Below, in pieces: positions 32,520 to 43,415 of a stretch of 64,000 nucleotides of DNA. Positions within the stretch are counted from its first letter, which is position 1. Each line of letters opens with the position of its first letter. The translations under genes were made by a program, and so were the position numbers. The notes below the pieces were generated by a model, which was not told the DNA's origin, searched no databases, and saw only the letters and a program-made list of their open reading frames with translations. Source of the stretch: Tenebrio molitor (taxonomy: Eukaryota > Arthropoda > Insecta > Coleoptera > Tenebrionidae); contig NC_091046.1 in NCBI RefSeq assembly GCF_963966145.1, positions 25,916,001-25,980,000 of the forward strand, in the 5' to 3' direction.

Positions 32520-32891
32520 AGTATTTATGAACGCGCTCCTGGCGTCGATGTGGGGGCTGCATCCGCTTGAAACGTTCGGTTCGTGACCTGGCGTGGTGAA
32601 GCCCGTTACTCCGGTGCGCGATCCTGGGCGGCGATCCTGGATGATTCTGGTTCCGACCCTTGTTGGTGCTTCTCCACGCCACCACACAGCACCCACAGAC
32701 ACTCTGCACATCCCCTCCAAGACTTCCCTTTCGGTTCCAAAATAACGCGCCACCAACGGTAGGCCGTGAACTCCCCGTCCCTCTCTGATTCCCCGATTTT
32801 TGTTCGCACCACTCCAGTGGTGCCAAGGGGTTCTAGCACGTTGTGAACATCCGCGAAGATTTTAAAGCGCGCGGCGATTTAAATCGTAACA
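32520..32891 (-). repeat. gypsy LTR fragment
   Basis: It ends GGCGATTTAAATCGTAACA, the family LTR terminus, and matches 9640-10025 over its length (GTGACCTGGCGTGGTGAAGC and neighbours). The left LTR end is missing. No internal sequence follows, so it is a truncated solo LTR. Confidence 0.8.
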
Positions 32892-32969
32892 ATACCCATG
32901 CTAATTAAATGCTTTGTGCAAAAGATATCTAAATTTATCTAAAACTTCATTAACGATTTCTCCACTAAC

Positions 32970-33110
32970 CCCCAATTTCATAATCAGCCTAAAGTTACTT
33001 TAACATTAAAGTTTACCATTTATCCTTAGAACCATATTGTTGCAACAATCCATTAAAGTCACGTTAAGATAAAGTCGACTTTAAGTTTATTATGAAACTG
33101 ACCCTAACCA
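32970..33110. mobile_element. small foldback MITE
   Basis: AATTTCATAATCAGCCTAAAGTTA (32977 onward, first 20 AATTTCATAATCAGCCTAAA) is inverted relative to CTTTAAGTTTATTATGAAAC near 33083. Several AAAGT/ACTTT units lie between. The arms are about 30 bp and imperfect. Confidence 0.55.
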
Positions 33111-33440
33111 TTTTAAAGCTCACGTGAGTCACTGGATCTGTATGTAGCAAAATGTTCATAAAAAATTCTTATGTTGAAAAGGTTTATTGTCTTCAAAAAT
33201 GTTATGGTTTGGCGAGTTTCCTCTATCAACGACAACTCCATCATTGTCCACCTGGATTTCAACAAATTTCATTACCATGTCCATGTTGTGGATGTTTTTT
33301 GAAAGATTGCCTTTATCAACAAGGTTTTGTCCACAATAGTTATTTACAATTACGTATGCGGTAGGTTACATTTTACAGCGTTAGGTTTTTTGTTTGAAGT
33401 ACGACCGCGAAGCGGGAGTGCTTAAAAAAAATCGAGCCAT
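33111..33440. other. spacer with a GC-rich core near the recombinase element
   Basis: A 70-codon plus-strand frame (33152-33364) with Cys residues is unrecognised. CGACCGCGAAGCGGGAGTGC at 33402 is, in inverse, close to the core CACTCCCTGCGGTCG of the palindrome at 20939-21037. Confidence 0.45.
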
Positions 33441-33582
33441 GTAATAGTTATTTATCTACTTTCATACTGTAATGTGCCATATTTCACAATTTTTTTAAGT
33501 GTCGTAATGGCAGTTTTTACGGCACTAGTGCGGTAATAAAGCACTAGTGCAGTAAAGAGACTAAATTTTGCAAAATTTACAA

Positions 33583-34673
33583 CTATTTATTAACATAAAT
33601 TACACAGTTTGGGACATTGTCAATATTGACCCCAGACGCTGTCTCCAAATTAATGCTGGGCTTTTCCACCATGACGATACTTGTTGAACGTAGAGTATCT
33701 GAAGAGCCCATTATTTTCGTTGCAATTATTTTCTTATTTTGAACTGATGTTTCAACATATCCCTCTGCAACATTGTCAGACTTCCAGCCTCCATGACGCT
33801 TGAGAGTATACATATCTGCCCCTGCATCTGGCAATAATGATGCTGAGGATCTCCGAAAACAATGTCCTGTATAGTTTGCTGGTTCAGATAATCCTAATGC
33901 AGTAGCGATTTTCTTTGGAATTCCTCCGATTGTATTCACTCCAACAGGCTGGGCTGTGTACATTTACTCCCCTGTAGGTAAGAAAAAATCTATCGTGCTT
34001 GGTCTGACTGGGACGCAAATCCATATATTTTCGAAATAAATCCAAACAACTTATTCCCTGAATATTTCCGTCTGTTATGGCAAATTCCCGTGTAATTTTA
34101 GTTTTTGTATTCGGCAAGGTGATCCAGATAAATTCTCCTTTATCTTGAACGTCTCGTCTCATCAAATTTGTGATCTCCTCGCGTCGACAAGCACCAAAAA
34201 TTCCAAATATCAAAACGACCTGAAAGCATAATACGTTTGAGATTGTTTTTTATTATCTCAGCTCCAATTTACCTTCATAAATAAGAAATCTTTATCATTC
34301 ATTTCCTTAAGAAATTGGTGTATCTCCTCTTTGCAAAAAATGCACGATTTTTTAGGTCGGTATTCCTCTTCAAGAAAGCCACAACCTGATGATATTGACT
34401 AATGTCAATCTTTATCTTAATCGACACCATCGTCCGCAACATAGAATACCGGCACCATAATGAGGATGGTTTTAGCTTCTCTGATTGTTCCGCAAAATAG
34501 GCAAGGACCACCTTTTCAGAGACTTCACGAATTTTCTTGATTTCCATCCATTCTTCCAAATATTTCTACACTATCTCATACCGCTCTTTGGATTTGGCAG
34601 GAATTAATGTATCTATAGCAGATTGAGCAGCCAATTCTATATCAGAAGGCAAATTTTCCTCTGAATCACTCAT
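33583..34673 (-). pseudogene. Crypton-type tyrosine recombinase (copy A)
   Basis: It starts MSDSEENLPSDIELAAQSAI (34673). The core-binding part follows with KSKERYEIV, an in-frame stop, EEWMEIKKIREVSEKVVLAY and KPSSLWCRYSMLRTMV. An intron of about 58 bp (GTAAATT...TTTCAG, about 34271-34214) splits the gene just before the catalytic domain. That domain shows the first Arg (FGACRREEITNL), the H-x-x-R box (GHCFRRSSAS), the HGGW motif and the nucleophile Tyr (VAEGYVETS). This complete R-HxxR-W-Y set is the signature of tyrosine recombinases. One stop and two or three frameshifts (near 34300 and 33960) disable it. The C-terminal tail is of unknown function. Confidence 0.85.
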
Positions 34674-34847
34674 TTTTGCACACTGCAACCTGCTTTCATT
34701 GGAACACTTTTGAAAAAAGTAAACAACTTCGTAACCACGGTTATTAGATAGATTAGCCGCCCTATTATTTTTGCATAAACGCAATTTTAAAAATTTAATT
34801 AAACACAAAAATATTGGTATTAATTATGAAAGTATATAAAACGTTGT

Positions 34848-34968
34848 ACGATATTTGTATCGTAATGTGTCGTTACGATACTTGATGGATTATCCAACTC
34901 GCCTTCGGCTTGTTGGACAATTTTTCCATCGCGTATCGTAAAATTTCACATTACGATACACATATCGT
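34848..34968. repeat. 121-bp palindrome upstream of recombinase copy A
   Basis: ACGATATTTGTATCGTAATG at 34848 pairs with CATTACGATACACATATCGT ending 34968. ACGATAC pairs with GTATCGT, GATGGA with TCCATC, and CCAAC with GTTGG around the core GCCTTCGGC. Nearly every base is paired. Confidence 0.88.
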
Positions 34969-34980
34969 AAATAACTATTA

Positions 34981-35270
34981 CGTATAGAAGGTCAAAAGAT
35001 TAACTTTACGCCCAACGAAGTTTGAGGCCCAACGAAAGAGGGCCTTTATTCGTCCAAGGGCGTAAAGGTCTTTCGGCCTGAGGTACGTACAACGTTTTAC
35101 GCACAACATAATTTTTCTAATTGTGTTTTTAATTTTAACAAATAAATAAGCAATTTATCCAAATGTATTATACAAACTAAGATGTAAACCAACTTTTCTA
35201 ATGCAGTTGTGCGTAAAATGTAGTAATTTACTATTCGTTTTAATTGGTCGATTATTATTTTTCAAATCTG
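34981..35270. other. spacer with inverted GGGCGTAAAG/CTTTACGCCC
   Basis: CTTTACGCCC (35001) and GGGCGTAAAG (35059) form a small hairpin containing AACGAAAGAGGGCC. No coding region is recognised. Confidence 0.5.
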
Positions 35271-35275
35271 ACATT

Positions 35276-36741
35276 TCATTGTGCAAATTCTGTCTCTTGT
35301 ACTGCTCTAATAATTTTATTTGTTGCGTCGTGCAAATCTGTTGCTGTGTTTGTTGAATTAAACTTTGACTTTTGCTTTCTATACTGGACAATTTTTGATA
35401 AAATCGCTACTGCTCTTATTAATCTGTGACATTCTGAATATCTGTCAATTAATTGTAAAATAAAGTTATAATTATATGATGACACTAAACATGATGCTTT
35501 CTTTTTGTGTGGGATGTCTGTGATACGTATTGGTCCATCAGTCGACCACTCATGATTGTTTGGTAACAATAGTTCGAACCGTTAAACCATAGCGTATTGT
35601 CTTTCAATTGGTCTGGAGAGGTACCTCGCCGTATGATATCCGCTGGGTTTTCTTTGGACGCAACATGGAACCACGTTCTTGGTTTTGTTAATGTTTGTAT
35701 TTTGGGCACCCGGTTTGTTATAAATGTTTTCCACGTTGGTGGGGGTGATGATAACCAGGATAGTATGATGGTGGAGTTCGTCCAATTACGTTTACGAATA
35801 AGCGTCCTAGAAGTAATGCTCCCCAAAGTTCTAGTCGGGGAAGTGATATGGTTTTTAGCGGAGCCACGCGGGATTTTGCACACAACAACTGACTACATTT
35901 TTTATTGTTTTTATCAATAGCCCTGATATACACGCAGGCCCCTTAGGCAGGTGCGGAGGCATCGCAAAATCCGTGTAAGTACTTAAATTTTTTTTGGATT
36001 TTCAATAGATATGATTCATCGCGGAATTTTTATGTTATTTATTTCGGACGAACCCTGTACAAAATTAAGCCATTTCATCTGTAGTTCGATTGGTAAAGCT
36101 TCATCCCAATCTATTTTTAACGACCATAACTGTTGCAGAATTATTTTTGCATTATTTGGATTGGACCTACTAAACCTAATCGATCGAATGAACTTGCTAT
36201 CACCGTTAAAATAATCCTGTTTGATTTTTTTTTCTTTGTGGAATCGTCTTTGTTGAATAAGTTATCATATCAAAAGTACTATTCCAAAAGATGTCTAACG
36301 TTTTAGAAACAAAATCTTTAATCTTTTTTTCACCGTCGTTTTCAGAATTTAATTTCGGATTATTTGATGCCCATTGGCTGAGCTCAAACCCACTCTTTTT
36401 TAATAATTATACTAGCTGCTCACGTAAATTTAATGCCTCAGGTTCAGAATCCGCACCTGTCAATCTATGTAAAATTCGTTGAGGACGACCGCATGTGCCA
36501 ACGGAAATTGGTCTTTCTCATCGACTGCTAATTGCTGCAAAGTACTAACTGCTAAAAACGGAGCTGAAGTTGTGCCATAAGTCACCGTTTTTAACCTAAA
36601 AGTTTGTATTGGTTCATCAAAACTAAAGCGCCAAATAATTTTTTGGAATTCTCTGTCGTCAGGATGTACTAAGATCTGTTGTTTTGAGATGATGACGAAT
36701 AAATGTAGGTTGCTAATTAAAAAAATACATGATGACTTCAT
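35276..36741 (-). pseudogene. BEL/Pao retrotransposon pol remnant
   Basis: Minus-strand pieces from right to left give the RT (VHPDDREFQKIIWRFSFDEP, LKTVTYGTTSAPFLAVSTLQ, ending FYID, where the second Asp of the catalytic pair is lost) and then LTGADSEPEALNLREQLV. The BEL/Pao-specific segment follows, with CAKSRVAPLKTISLPRLELW and WFHVASKENPADIIRRGTSP. No protease, gag, integrase or LTR is recognised nearby. The frame changes at least five times. This is an old fragment of a retroelement separate from the gypsy copies. Confidence 0.85.
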
Positions 36742-36839
36742 TACTTTGACAAGGAAAAAATGTTAGGTCAATAAACGTGAAATTGAAATTAAAAATCGAC
36801 CTGTTTTTGTTCTTTTTTCAAAACTCAACAGTTTATGAT

Positions 36840-37540
36840 TTATCGAATTGTTGTGTTACTTTTGCTCCTCACTGTATATGTGCGTTCAGGAACTATGTAC
36901 GTGATAGATACTGTACGAATTTTCTTACTTAAAGACAGGAAGTGCTGTATCATTGTCAGCATTTGCTTATTCTTACTTTCACCCATGCAGTTGTCGCAGT
37001 ATAAAGAAACATGACATACTTGGTTCTTCTGTTGGTCAACATTTTGCAAATACAAAAATAGACATGTGCATATTTCGTTCCCTCCTCTGCGCATTTCTCT
37101 CTTCGCAGACATAACAGTAACCATTTCGAGTTCCAGTTTCGTATACTGTGAAATTGTACACGGCGTATTATCTGGAGAACCCAAGAAGAAAATTGTCGCC
37201 ATGAGGGGTGGTCAGCACTTTTCGCAAATCGAAACTGGTCACAATTTAGTCTTACTATTCTCTTGATCTTCCAGAAATGTTATCTTTGGAGAATCTTTTT
37301 CACTTGTATGATCATTATAAATCTCAATATCAGCAGGTTGCATGTTTTCTTTGTTTTTATGTGATTCACACTTTTTACATTTGGGTTTCCGTGGTACCTG
37401 GATACCGATATTATGTAGTATTTTTTTAAAAATACATAATTTCGTGAAAACACCTCTTTTAATGCGAACCTGCTCACCTTCTTGCTTTCGCACATCCATC
37501 CTATACAAATTTTCAAAAGTTTTTATTTCTTGATTTACCC
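36840..37540 (-). pseudogene. fragment of an insect repeat protein with CDNC and CKKCE motifs
   Basis: Minus strand: NQEIKTFENLYRMDVRKQEG, then RKPKCKKCESHKNKE, a gap, and ICTCLFLYLQNV with HVSLYCDNCMGESKNKQMLT. The pair C-x2-C-E and Y-x-D-N/T-C-x-G-x-x-K/R-N-K recurs in a large family of uncharacterised insect repeat proteins I have seen, in which acidic and His residues look nuclease-like. I cannot name the transposon class. It abuts the recombinase start of copy B, so two elements have been joined. Confidence 0.5.
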
Positions 37541-37682
37541 CTACTTGACGTTGTTCTCTCCACTTATTGAATTCAGCGAATTATTTTTCGTAATGTTCTT
37601 TAGACTTTTCTGGTAATAAAGGCTGAGTTGCTTCTTGGGGTTCTTCAAAGATTTCTTGAGGAATAGACTCAACTTCTTCCAT
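37541..37682 (-). pseudogene. Crypton-type tyrosine recombinase, N-terminal fragment (copy B)
   Basis: Minus strand from 37682: MEEVESIPQEIFEEPQEATQ, then LLPEKSKEHYEK, a stop, and FAEFNKWREQRQVG. It parallels copy A (DTLIPAKSKERYEIV, stop, KYLEEWMEIKK) closely, including an in-frame stop four to five residues after KSKE. The rest of the gene is replaced by the sequence at 36840-37540. A palindrome (37846-37933) and the motif TAAATAACTATTA (37942-37954) lie upstream, as in copy A. Confidence 0.7.
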
Positions 37683-37845
37683 TTTCGACACTTTTTTGAG
37701 TAAAACGAAAACATAAACAACAAATAACCTTAGCAACCAGCACCCCCCGTTCTGAGTTTCACCAAGTTTCAGAAGGGACATTCTTTGTGATATTTTAAAT
37801 AATAATTTGGGCTTGTGATTGTGGATAAAACGTAATATTGCATTT

Positions 37846-37933
37846 GTGTTTTAGTCGCATTTTATCCACTAAAGAATATTAAACGCGAGTGCGAATGCAC
37901 ATTCTTGCGTGGATAGAATGTTATCTAAAACAC
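37846..37933. repeat. 88-bp palindrome upstream of recombinase copy B
   Basis: GTGTTTTAG pairs with CTAAAACAC, CATTTTATCCAC with GTGGATAGAATG, and AAGAAT with ATTCTT. The core is GCGAGTGCGAATGCAC. TAAATAACTATTA follows at 37942-37954. Confidence 0.82.
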
Positions 37934-37959
37934 TTACGCAATAAATAACTATTAACAAC

Positions 37960-38420
37960 ATTTTCGGTTTATTCATTTACAGAAGATACTATGGTTTACA
38001 TATTGTGATGCCTTTCAAATTCATCCTGTACATACGTGTTAAAAACTGTTTAAACTTCCTTTGGAATTCGCTTTAATGAACTCTTTTTATTTCGTATATT
38101 TGAACAGAAATTGTCATTAATAATAAATTGGTTTTTTTTAATGTCTCTATGCATATCCTTTTTTCCCTTTTTTTGTTTTTGTATCGCGGTCTCTGATCGA
38201 TGCTTGCGCTGGGTCATCATATGTCCTCAGATGTTGAGACGAGGAAAAGGTGGGTCGGTCCTCTGCGACGAGGCGAAGAAGTGCTGATGTTAACATACAT
38301 AGGTCCATAAACTGAATAATATATACTTTTTTTGCTATTACAAAGTTCTGTTGTGGTTCTAGGGCTAGATTGAGATTAGAATATAGATTGATAAGAGATT
38401 AAAATTAATTAAATGTCATT
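37960..38420. other. AT-rich spacer, nothing recognised
   Basis: No open frame above chance and no repeat is supported. Confidence 0.4.
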
Positions 38421-38426
38421 AAAGGC

Positions 38427-38594
38427 GCGTATCCACTTGTTCCAATTGACTTGTAACGTGACACCGTACCCGTACGTCGCGTTACAAAAATGACAGGTTT
38501 CGCTACAGACGCGTATCCACATGTTCCAATTGACTTGTAACGTGACAACCCGTACGTCGCGTTACAAAAATGACACGTTTCGCTACAAAAGCGA
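38427..38594. repeat. 84-bp unit in two tandem copies
   Basis: GCGTATCCAC begins at 38427 and again at 38511. Both units share GTTCCAATTGACTTGTAACG and GTACGTCGCGTTACAAAAAT, with small differences. It may be the duplicated end of the Harbinger element that follows, but no matching inverse was found near 46.2 kb. Confidence 0.75.
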
Positions 38595-38979
38595 TTGTGG
38601 TTTTGGCATGATAATTCACAATAGGATACGACACGACGACACAGCTAGTCCACTGAACAGTTTCAATCTGACTCCAGCAATGGATGCATCTGTGCAGTTA
38701 CAATTAGCAGCAGATTCATATATTTACATATATTCATCAATAATAATCAAATATATTTATTAATTAAAATTTAAAATTAAGAAAATTCAGTTTTTTTTAT
38801 TAATACATACCTACTTTTTACATTGTATATTAATACACCTAGATAAATTCTTGTATGTTAAAATCATCAGAATATTTGGAGTCGTTCGAGCCCTGGGTGT
38901 TCGTAGTTTGTGGCATCTGGGAACAACCTGGTGAATTTAAATTGTGTGAATAGCAACCTTGACTAGCCCTTTGAAATAT

Positions 38980-39337
38980 GCCGAAAATGTCATTTTCAAT
39001 GGCACTTCTCGTGGAATCATCATAGAGACGAAGATTCGACGTAATAAAATTTCCGAAGTGAAAACATTCGTCTTCATTACAGTTGCTGAGGATTGTAGAA
39101 GCCGGAAAGCTTCATCAAGGCGTTCGTCATCAGCAGACGCTCTTGCTTTTATTTATTTTCTGTTCAATTGGGGTTTGCTTACTTCTTTTATTCTGAGATG
39201 TCTCAACGCTATTTGATTGTGAATCGTCATTTTCAACTCCAGCCTCATCATTGTCGAGTAGGTACCTTAAATTCTTCCGAGGGTTCAGCTTCAAGGGGAT
39301 CGTCTGCATCGACTGTTTTGTCTTCATGTTACCGCAT
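38980..39337 (-). pseudogene. MADF-type partner protein, C-terminal exon (Harbinger)
   Basis: After an acceptor (ATTTTCAG at 39338) the minus strand gives EDKTVDADDPLEAEPSEEFK, an acidic linker. It continues in another frame with NDEAGVENDDSQSNSVETSQ, a basic stretch, and then RASADDERLDEAFRLLQSSA, a helix like the C-terminal interaction helix of MADF proteins. It would be exon 3 of the gene whose exons 1-2 are at 46193-45744. The 5.4-kb LTR element lies between. Frame breaks are present. Confidence 0.5.
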
Positions 39338-39421
39338 CTGAAAATCTAAATGAAACGCTATCGATAATGTCTTACCAAATACCGATTTTTTGGTTCAAAT
39401 CAAGATTTTAAAAATACGTAT

Positions 39422-40862
39422 TGTTACGTTATTGTTTTTCTCCTGATCTACTACTACAACAACAAGAGAAAACTTAAATCTCCCGACTCCACTGGGGGAA
39501 ATTTAAATAACGATTTCGAGACTGATCGGTTCCAGGTCTGGCACAAAACACACTTACGTCTCGAGAGCAAGGCTGTTGAAGTAGAAATTATACTACACAA
39601 ACACGGTGTTATACCAGGTGTTGGACAGAAACACAAATGTAAATATAATGGTGTTTAATTCTCGTTCCTAGCTTTACATACGACACTTAATTATTTAACT
39701 CAAACTCAGATGCCGCTGCGGGCGTAACACAGTTGTCTATGTAAGGTGAATCTAGGATACAAAACAAGAAATATTCTCGAAAATGAACGAATTAAAGTTT
39801 TTACCTTGAAACTATTTTAAACTAGCCAAAATTGCAAAATGAAAGCGAGTAAAGTGGCGAACTGAAGGTTCACAAAGTAACACGCTGAAGGCGCTTAAAC
39901 TCTAGTGAAATTTACAAAAAGTGCCGGTACTACCAGGCTAAACTTCTAATTAACAAGTGACTAATCCATGAAATTTAAACCAAACTTTCCTTACACCGGG
40001 CCTGGGGCTTGAAATCCAGAAAGAGTCCTGGGAAGAGCGAGAGCTGGAGGAAGGTCCTCCGAGTCCTTCTTCCGCCGCTGATCTATCACGCCGTCCGTAT
40101 CCTCGGAAAGTCCTCGGGGTCCTTCCTCCCCTCGACACTTCCTAGGGATAAGCGTGAATTAGTTAGGTTTAGCCCCGGTGCAAAAAAGTGGAAAACGATA
40201 AAGTAAAGTGATAAAATGATTAAAAAAAACTTCCGAGAGCCAGCGAGAGCGTCGTTTCTGTCGAGGTCACTCCAGGTCCGATAACGTAAACCAACGTAAA
40301 AGAAATGTGCCAAGATGGCGGACAGTATAAGAAAGACGCTGAAGGACCTTGCCAGATATGAGTTGCTCCTGGACTCGGGTTCCTCGGCCAGGGACAGTCC
40401 GGTGTGAGGTCCTGCTCTCCGGAGGGGTCCTGGGGGATGACGTCGGCCCAACAGGGTGGTGAAATTATCCGCTGAAGCGTAGGGTCGATGACCCTCGTGA
40501 AGGAAGCCTTTATCCGCCGCGACGTTTCGGTTGGAATTCTTCTAGGACGACTTCCCAGCCGAATCGGTCTTCCTCCACGGGTTCGCCAGCACCTGTTGCA
40601 CACTAAAACACCCCCTAATCTCCCCCTTTGAACACAACACTCACACACGGATCGGTCGTAACCTCTGACCTCTACTAGTCGAGAACCTGTCGAGAACCTG
40701 TCGAGAACCCCTGACATGGCGTCTGCTCCACCTTTATATATTTTCCCCTCCTCTCGCCGAATTAACGCGGCCGGTACCGGAAGTCGGGGTCTGAGAGCCC
40801 GTTCTGGAATGTTCTAGAACGTTCTCGCCTTTACGATTTACCGCGAAATTTAAATCGTAACA
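39422..40862 (-). repeat. LTR (3' LTR of the minus-strand element)
   Basis: It begins TGTTACG and ends CGTAACA, 1441 bp. It has three copies of the 11-bp unit GAGAACCTGTC region near 40680, where the other LTR has two. CTTTATATATTTTCCCC near 40732 is a TATA-like candidate on the plus strand, though the element reads on minus, so its role is unclear. Confidence 0.93.
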
Positions 40863-40880
40863 CACGACCTCCCCTAAATG
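40863..40880 (-). other. polypurine tract
   Basis: On the minus strand TTTAGGGGAGGTCGTG directly precedes the 3' LTR (TGTTACG). This purine-rich tract would prime plus-strand DNA synthesis. A related tract precedes the LTR at 10025. Confidence 0.75.
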
Positions 40881-43397
40881 ATAAAAATTGAGCGGAGCGA
40901 AATTTTTATAAAAGCGGTTCCGAACGAAAGTTGAGCGATGCCCAAACGTAGTAAAGTCGATAGTTCGCATGCTGTTTTTAATATCATTAAAAGTCCAAGC
41001 GATGGTTGCGGTTTGGGGTGAAGCCCCAGGTCTCTGGACTCGACCTAGCAGGTTATAGTACCGCCAAACTGATACGATCTGAAGGATCTATTTCTAGGTT
41101 GAAATCTCAAACGAAATGAAAAACTGAAAACCCCCCGATGTGCTGCTGCGTAGCCGATGCTACCACAACCGAGCACAAATTTCTGAAACGACACAACGAA
41201 AAATTTGAAATGATTGTCAACATCGGTGGGTCAAGTCTGAGAGTCGCTGGAAACCATTCGGCGCGCTTTTCGCTCGCGCTCCACGTCGATGATTGTGCGT
41301 TCGTTCCCCCGAGCTACGAAATCCAAAAGAAAACCGGCGACCTCGTCGTCAAAAACCGACTTATTTCCCGGGACGGTACGACATCACGGTGGAAGATCTT
41401 CTTCGTCGCGTGGAAGGCGCGAAGATCTAGAGCAAGAGCAAGGAACCAAATCCGCATCAACGCGTTCAACCACTTTCGGCCTTCCGTGCGTGAGGTCCTA
41501 AATCCGCCGCAGCGCTATGGCGACGAGTTCCCCGACCGTTCAACCTTCGGCCCTCCTGAGGACACTCGACCCTACATGAACCTCACCACGTTTCTCCTTC
41601 TTTCGCCCCGGACCGTCCGCGCACCACGTCGACGACCACGCTACCGTCCACCGGGTCCTCAATCTTAACGACACGACGTTCGAAAACGCAATGTTCGCCC
41701 CTTGCGAACTAGAAACTTTTCGGGTTTACGAAACGCAACAACCGGACAAAGATGGAAAACGCAAAAACGCAACGACTCACTTGTTGCCCCTCAGATGTTG
41801 ACTACGCGACCGTTCGCTCTTCAACGGCGAGCCGAACCAGTGTATACAAAAAAAAAATCGCGAAAGTGACCTGCCGCACTCCCAACCAACCTCCCGATAA
41901 AACTGTAGGATCTCCGATCCGGTAATGAAAATTTTTGAGTGCGACTCCAACACCACTCACGAAAAGAAATGTCCGGACGACGGTGCGTCCGCACGAAGCA
42001 AAATCTTGCGATTCAATAAAACGAGTCTGTTTGACAATCTGAGATTGTAATTTCTAAAGTCACATCTGAATAAATTTTTGGTTATCTTGGCGCACGTCCT
42101 CGACCACGTATCATCGCACACGGGGCGCGTCCATCTTCCGAGTACTTCCACCTACGACGACCGAACGTCTTTGTCAACTACTCTCGTTTCGTACTCTCAC
42201 GAGAGCAACTCGGGGTAGGAACCGCCCCTGTGGCGTCTCCACTCGTATCGTACACCGAAGTACTTTATCACGTAGCGTCGAGTCGCGTCCAAGATACCAC
42301 ACGTCGCGTCGCGGCGACCACCGTCCCTTGTTTATCTCATTACAGTCGCGCATCGGTATTTTTCTCACAACCGAAAATGGTTGAGATGTGATTTGCGCGT
42401 ATCGAGACCTGCCTCGCACTCCATCCAACCGCCCTAATAAATTTGAGGGGTCTCCTTTGTTGTCATGGTGTTGAGACAACCCCGTGTGACCAGCCTCTCG
42501 CCCTTCCTTCCACCCAAAGGGGCGGGCGAGATATGACACAAAACGAAAAACGAAAACGACAAAACAAACGAAACGAAACATTTCACGGCTTCGACGCACG
42601 AAAATTCTGAGACTGAACAAAATGTGGACCGCGCGTTAGCCGCTCGCTCCGGTGAAATTCCGGTACATCCGCATCCGATGTCTTCTCCCGAGCGCTAACC
42701 GTCCCATAAACCAAAACTCTGAGTCCCAGAACCGTGAAATTCTCGACAAGAAAAACGAACAAGAAAAACGTTTCCACAAACTGACGAACACAAAAATTCT
42801 CGACGAGACTGTTACGACCGTGTGAACCTGTCGGCACTTCACTTTGTCTCACCCTTCCGGTGCTACCTGTCCCTCGACGTGAATGTGGCAACGGCGTCAC
42901 CGGCGCTCGAAGACTTCCCCTAGGTCCGCTCGCCTTTGGTACCTCGTCCATTAGGTTCTCCTCCAGGTGGACGAAGACGCCAGTTGTGCTCAGAGGACTC
43001 CGCAGTACCGTCCGTGTCTGGGGTTCCAGAATACACCGCAGCGATTCTAGGTCGGGCTCCCGGGTATTGCTCCTCCGGGCAGCACGCACCTCTCCAAACG
43101 AAACCCCATCCCGGCCCCCAATGACCCGAGCCATGGCCAACTGCGGCCCTCCACCCAGGAGAAAGTCCCAACGGAAACTTCTCCGTAGACGGCGAACTTC
43201 GGTTCTCCTCCGGAAACTCCGGGGACAACGGCTCTCCTCATCACGCCGACGGAACGGCAACACCACCTTCAAATTCTCAAAGCAATGTCTTTAATATGGA
43301 ATCTTACAAAAGTTCCTTCCAACTCCTGGCAACACCGTGACCTCTGTACTCTCGAGGCGTGTAACCCCCAGGACCTGAGCCAATCAGTCAAATAAAC
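40881..43397. other. GC-rich non-coding interior of the LTR element
   Basis: From about 41100 to 43300 the sequence is much richer in G+C and CG than its surroundings. Long frames exist on both strands (for example 41138-41668 on plus and 42583-43272 on minus), but they overlap, are Arg/Ser/Pro-rich and show no gag, protease, RT or integrase motif. I read them as composition artefacts. The ends (to about 41100, and from about 43300) match the leader and trailer of the related gypsy copies. Confidence 0.65.
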
Positions 43398-43415
43398 ATC
43401 CCGGTTGAGCCCCCA
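43398..43415 (-). promoter_or_regulatory. primer-binding site of the 39-45 kb LTR element
   Basis: TGGGGGCTCAACCGGGAT on the minus strand follows the 5' LTR. It is identical to the site of gypsy copy 1, except that copy 1 continues ATTTATTTG and this one GTTTATTTG. Confidence 0.78.

Larger units (their letters stand above)
33442..34980 (-). mobile_element. Crypton-type tyrosine recombinase element (copy A)
   Basis: TAATAGTTATTTA at 33442-33454 is repeated inverted as TAAATAACTATTA at 34968-34980. Between them lies one recombinase gene (33583-34673) and, next to the right motif, a 121-bp palindrome (34848-34968). At 1539 bp with a single YR gene it fits a Crypton-type element, which moves by recombination and not by a DDE nuclease. 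Cryptons normally lack inverted ends, so these boundaries are a proposal. Confidence 0.6.

Noticed and set aside
33152..33364. Cys-containing plus-strand frame beside recombinase copy A
   Set aside because: No family recognised and no splice or start context; probably chance.
41138..43294. Long open frames on both strands inside the 39-45 kb LTR element
   Set aside because: They overlap each other, are Arg/Ser/Pro-rich, follow the local GC-rich composition and show no retroelement or cellular motif.
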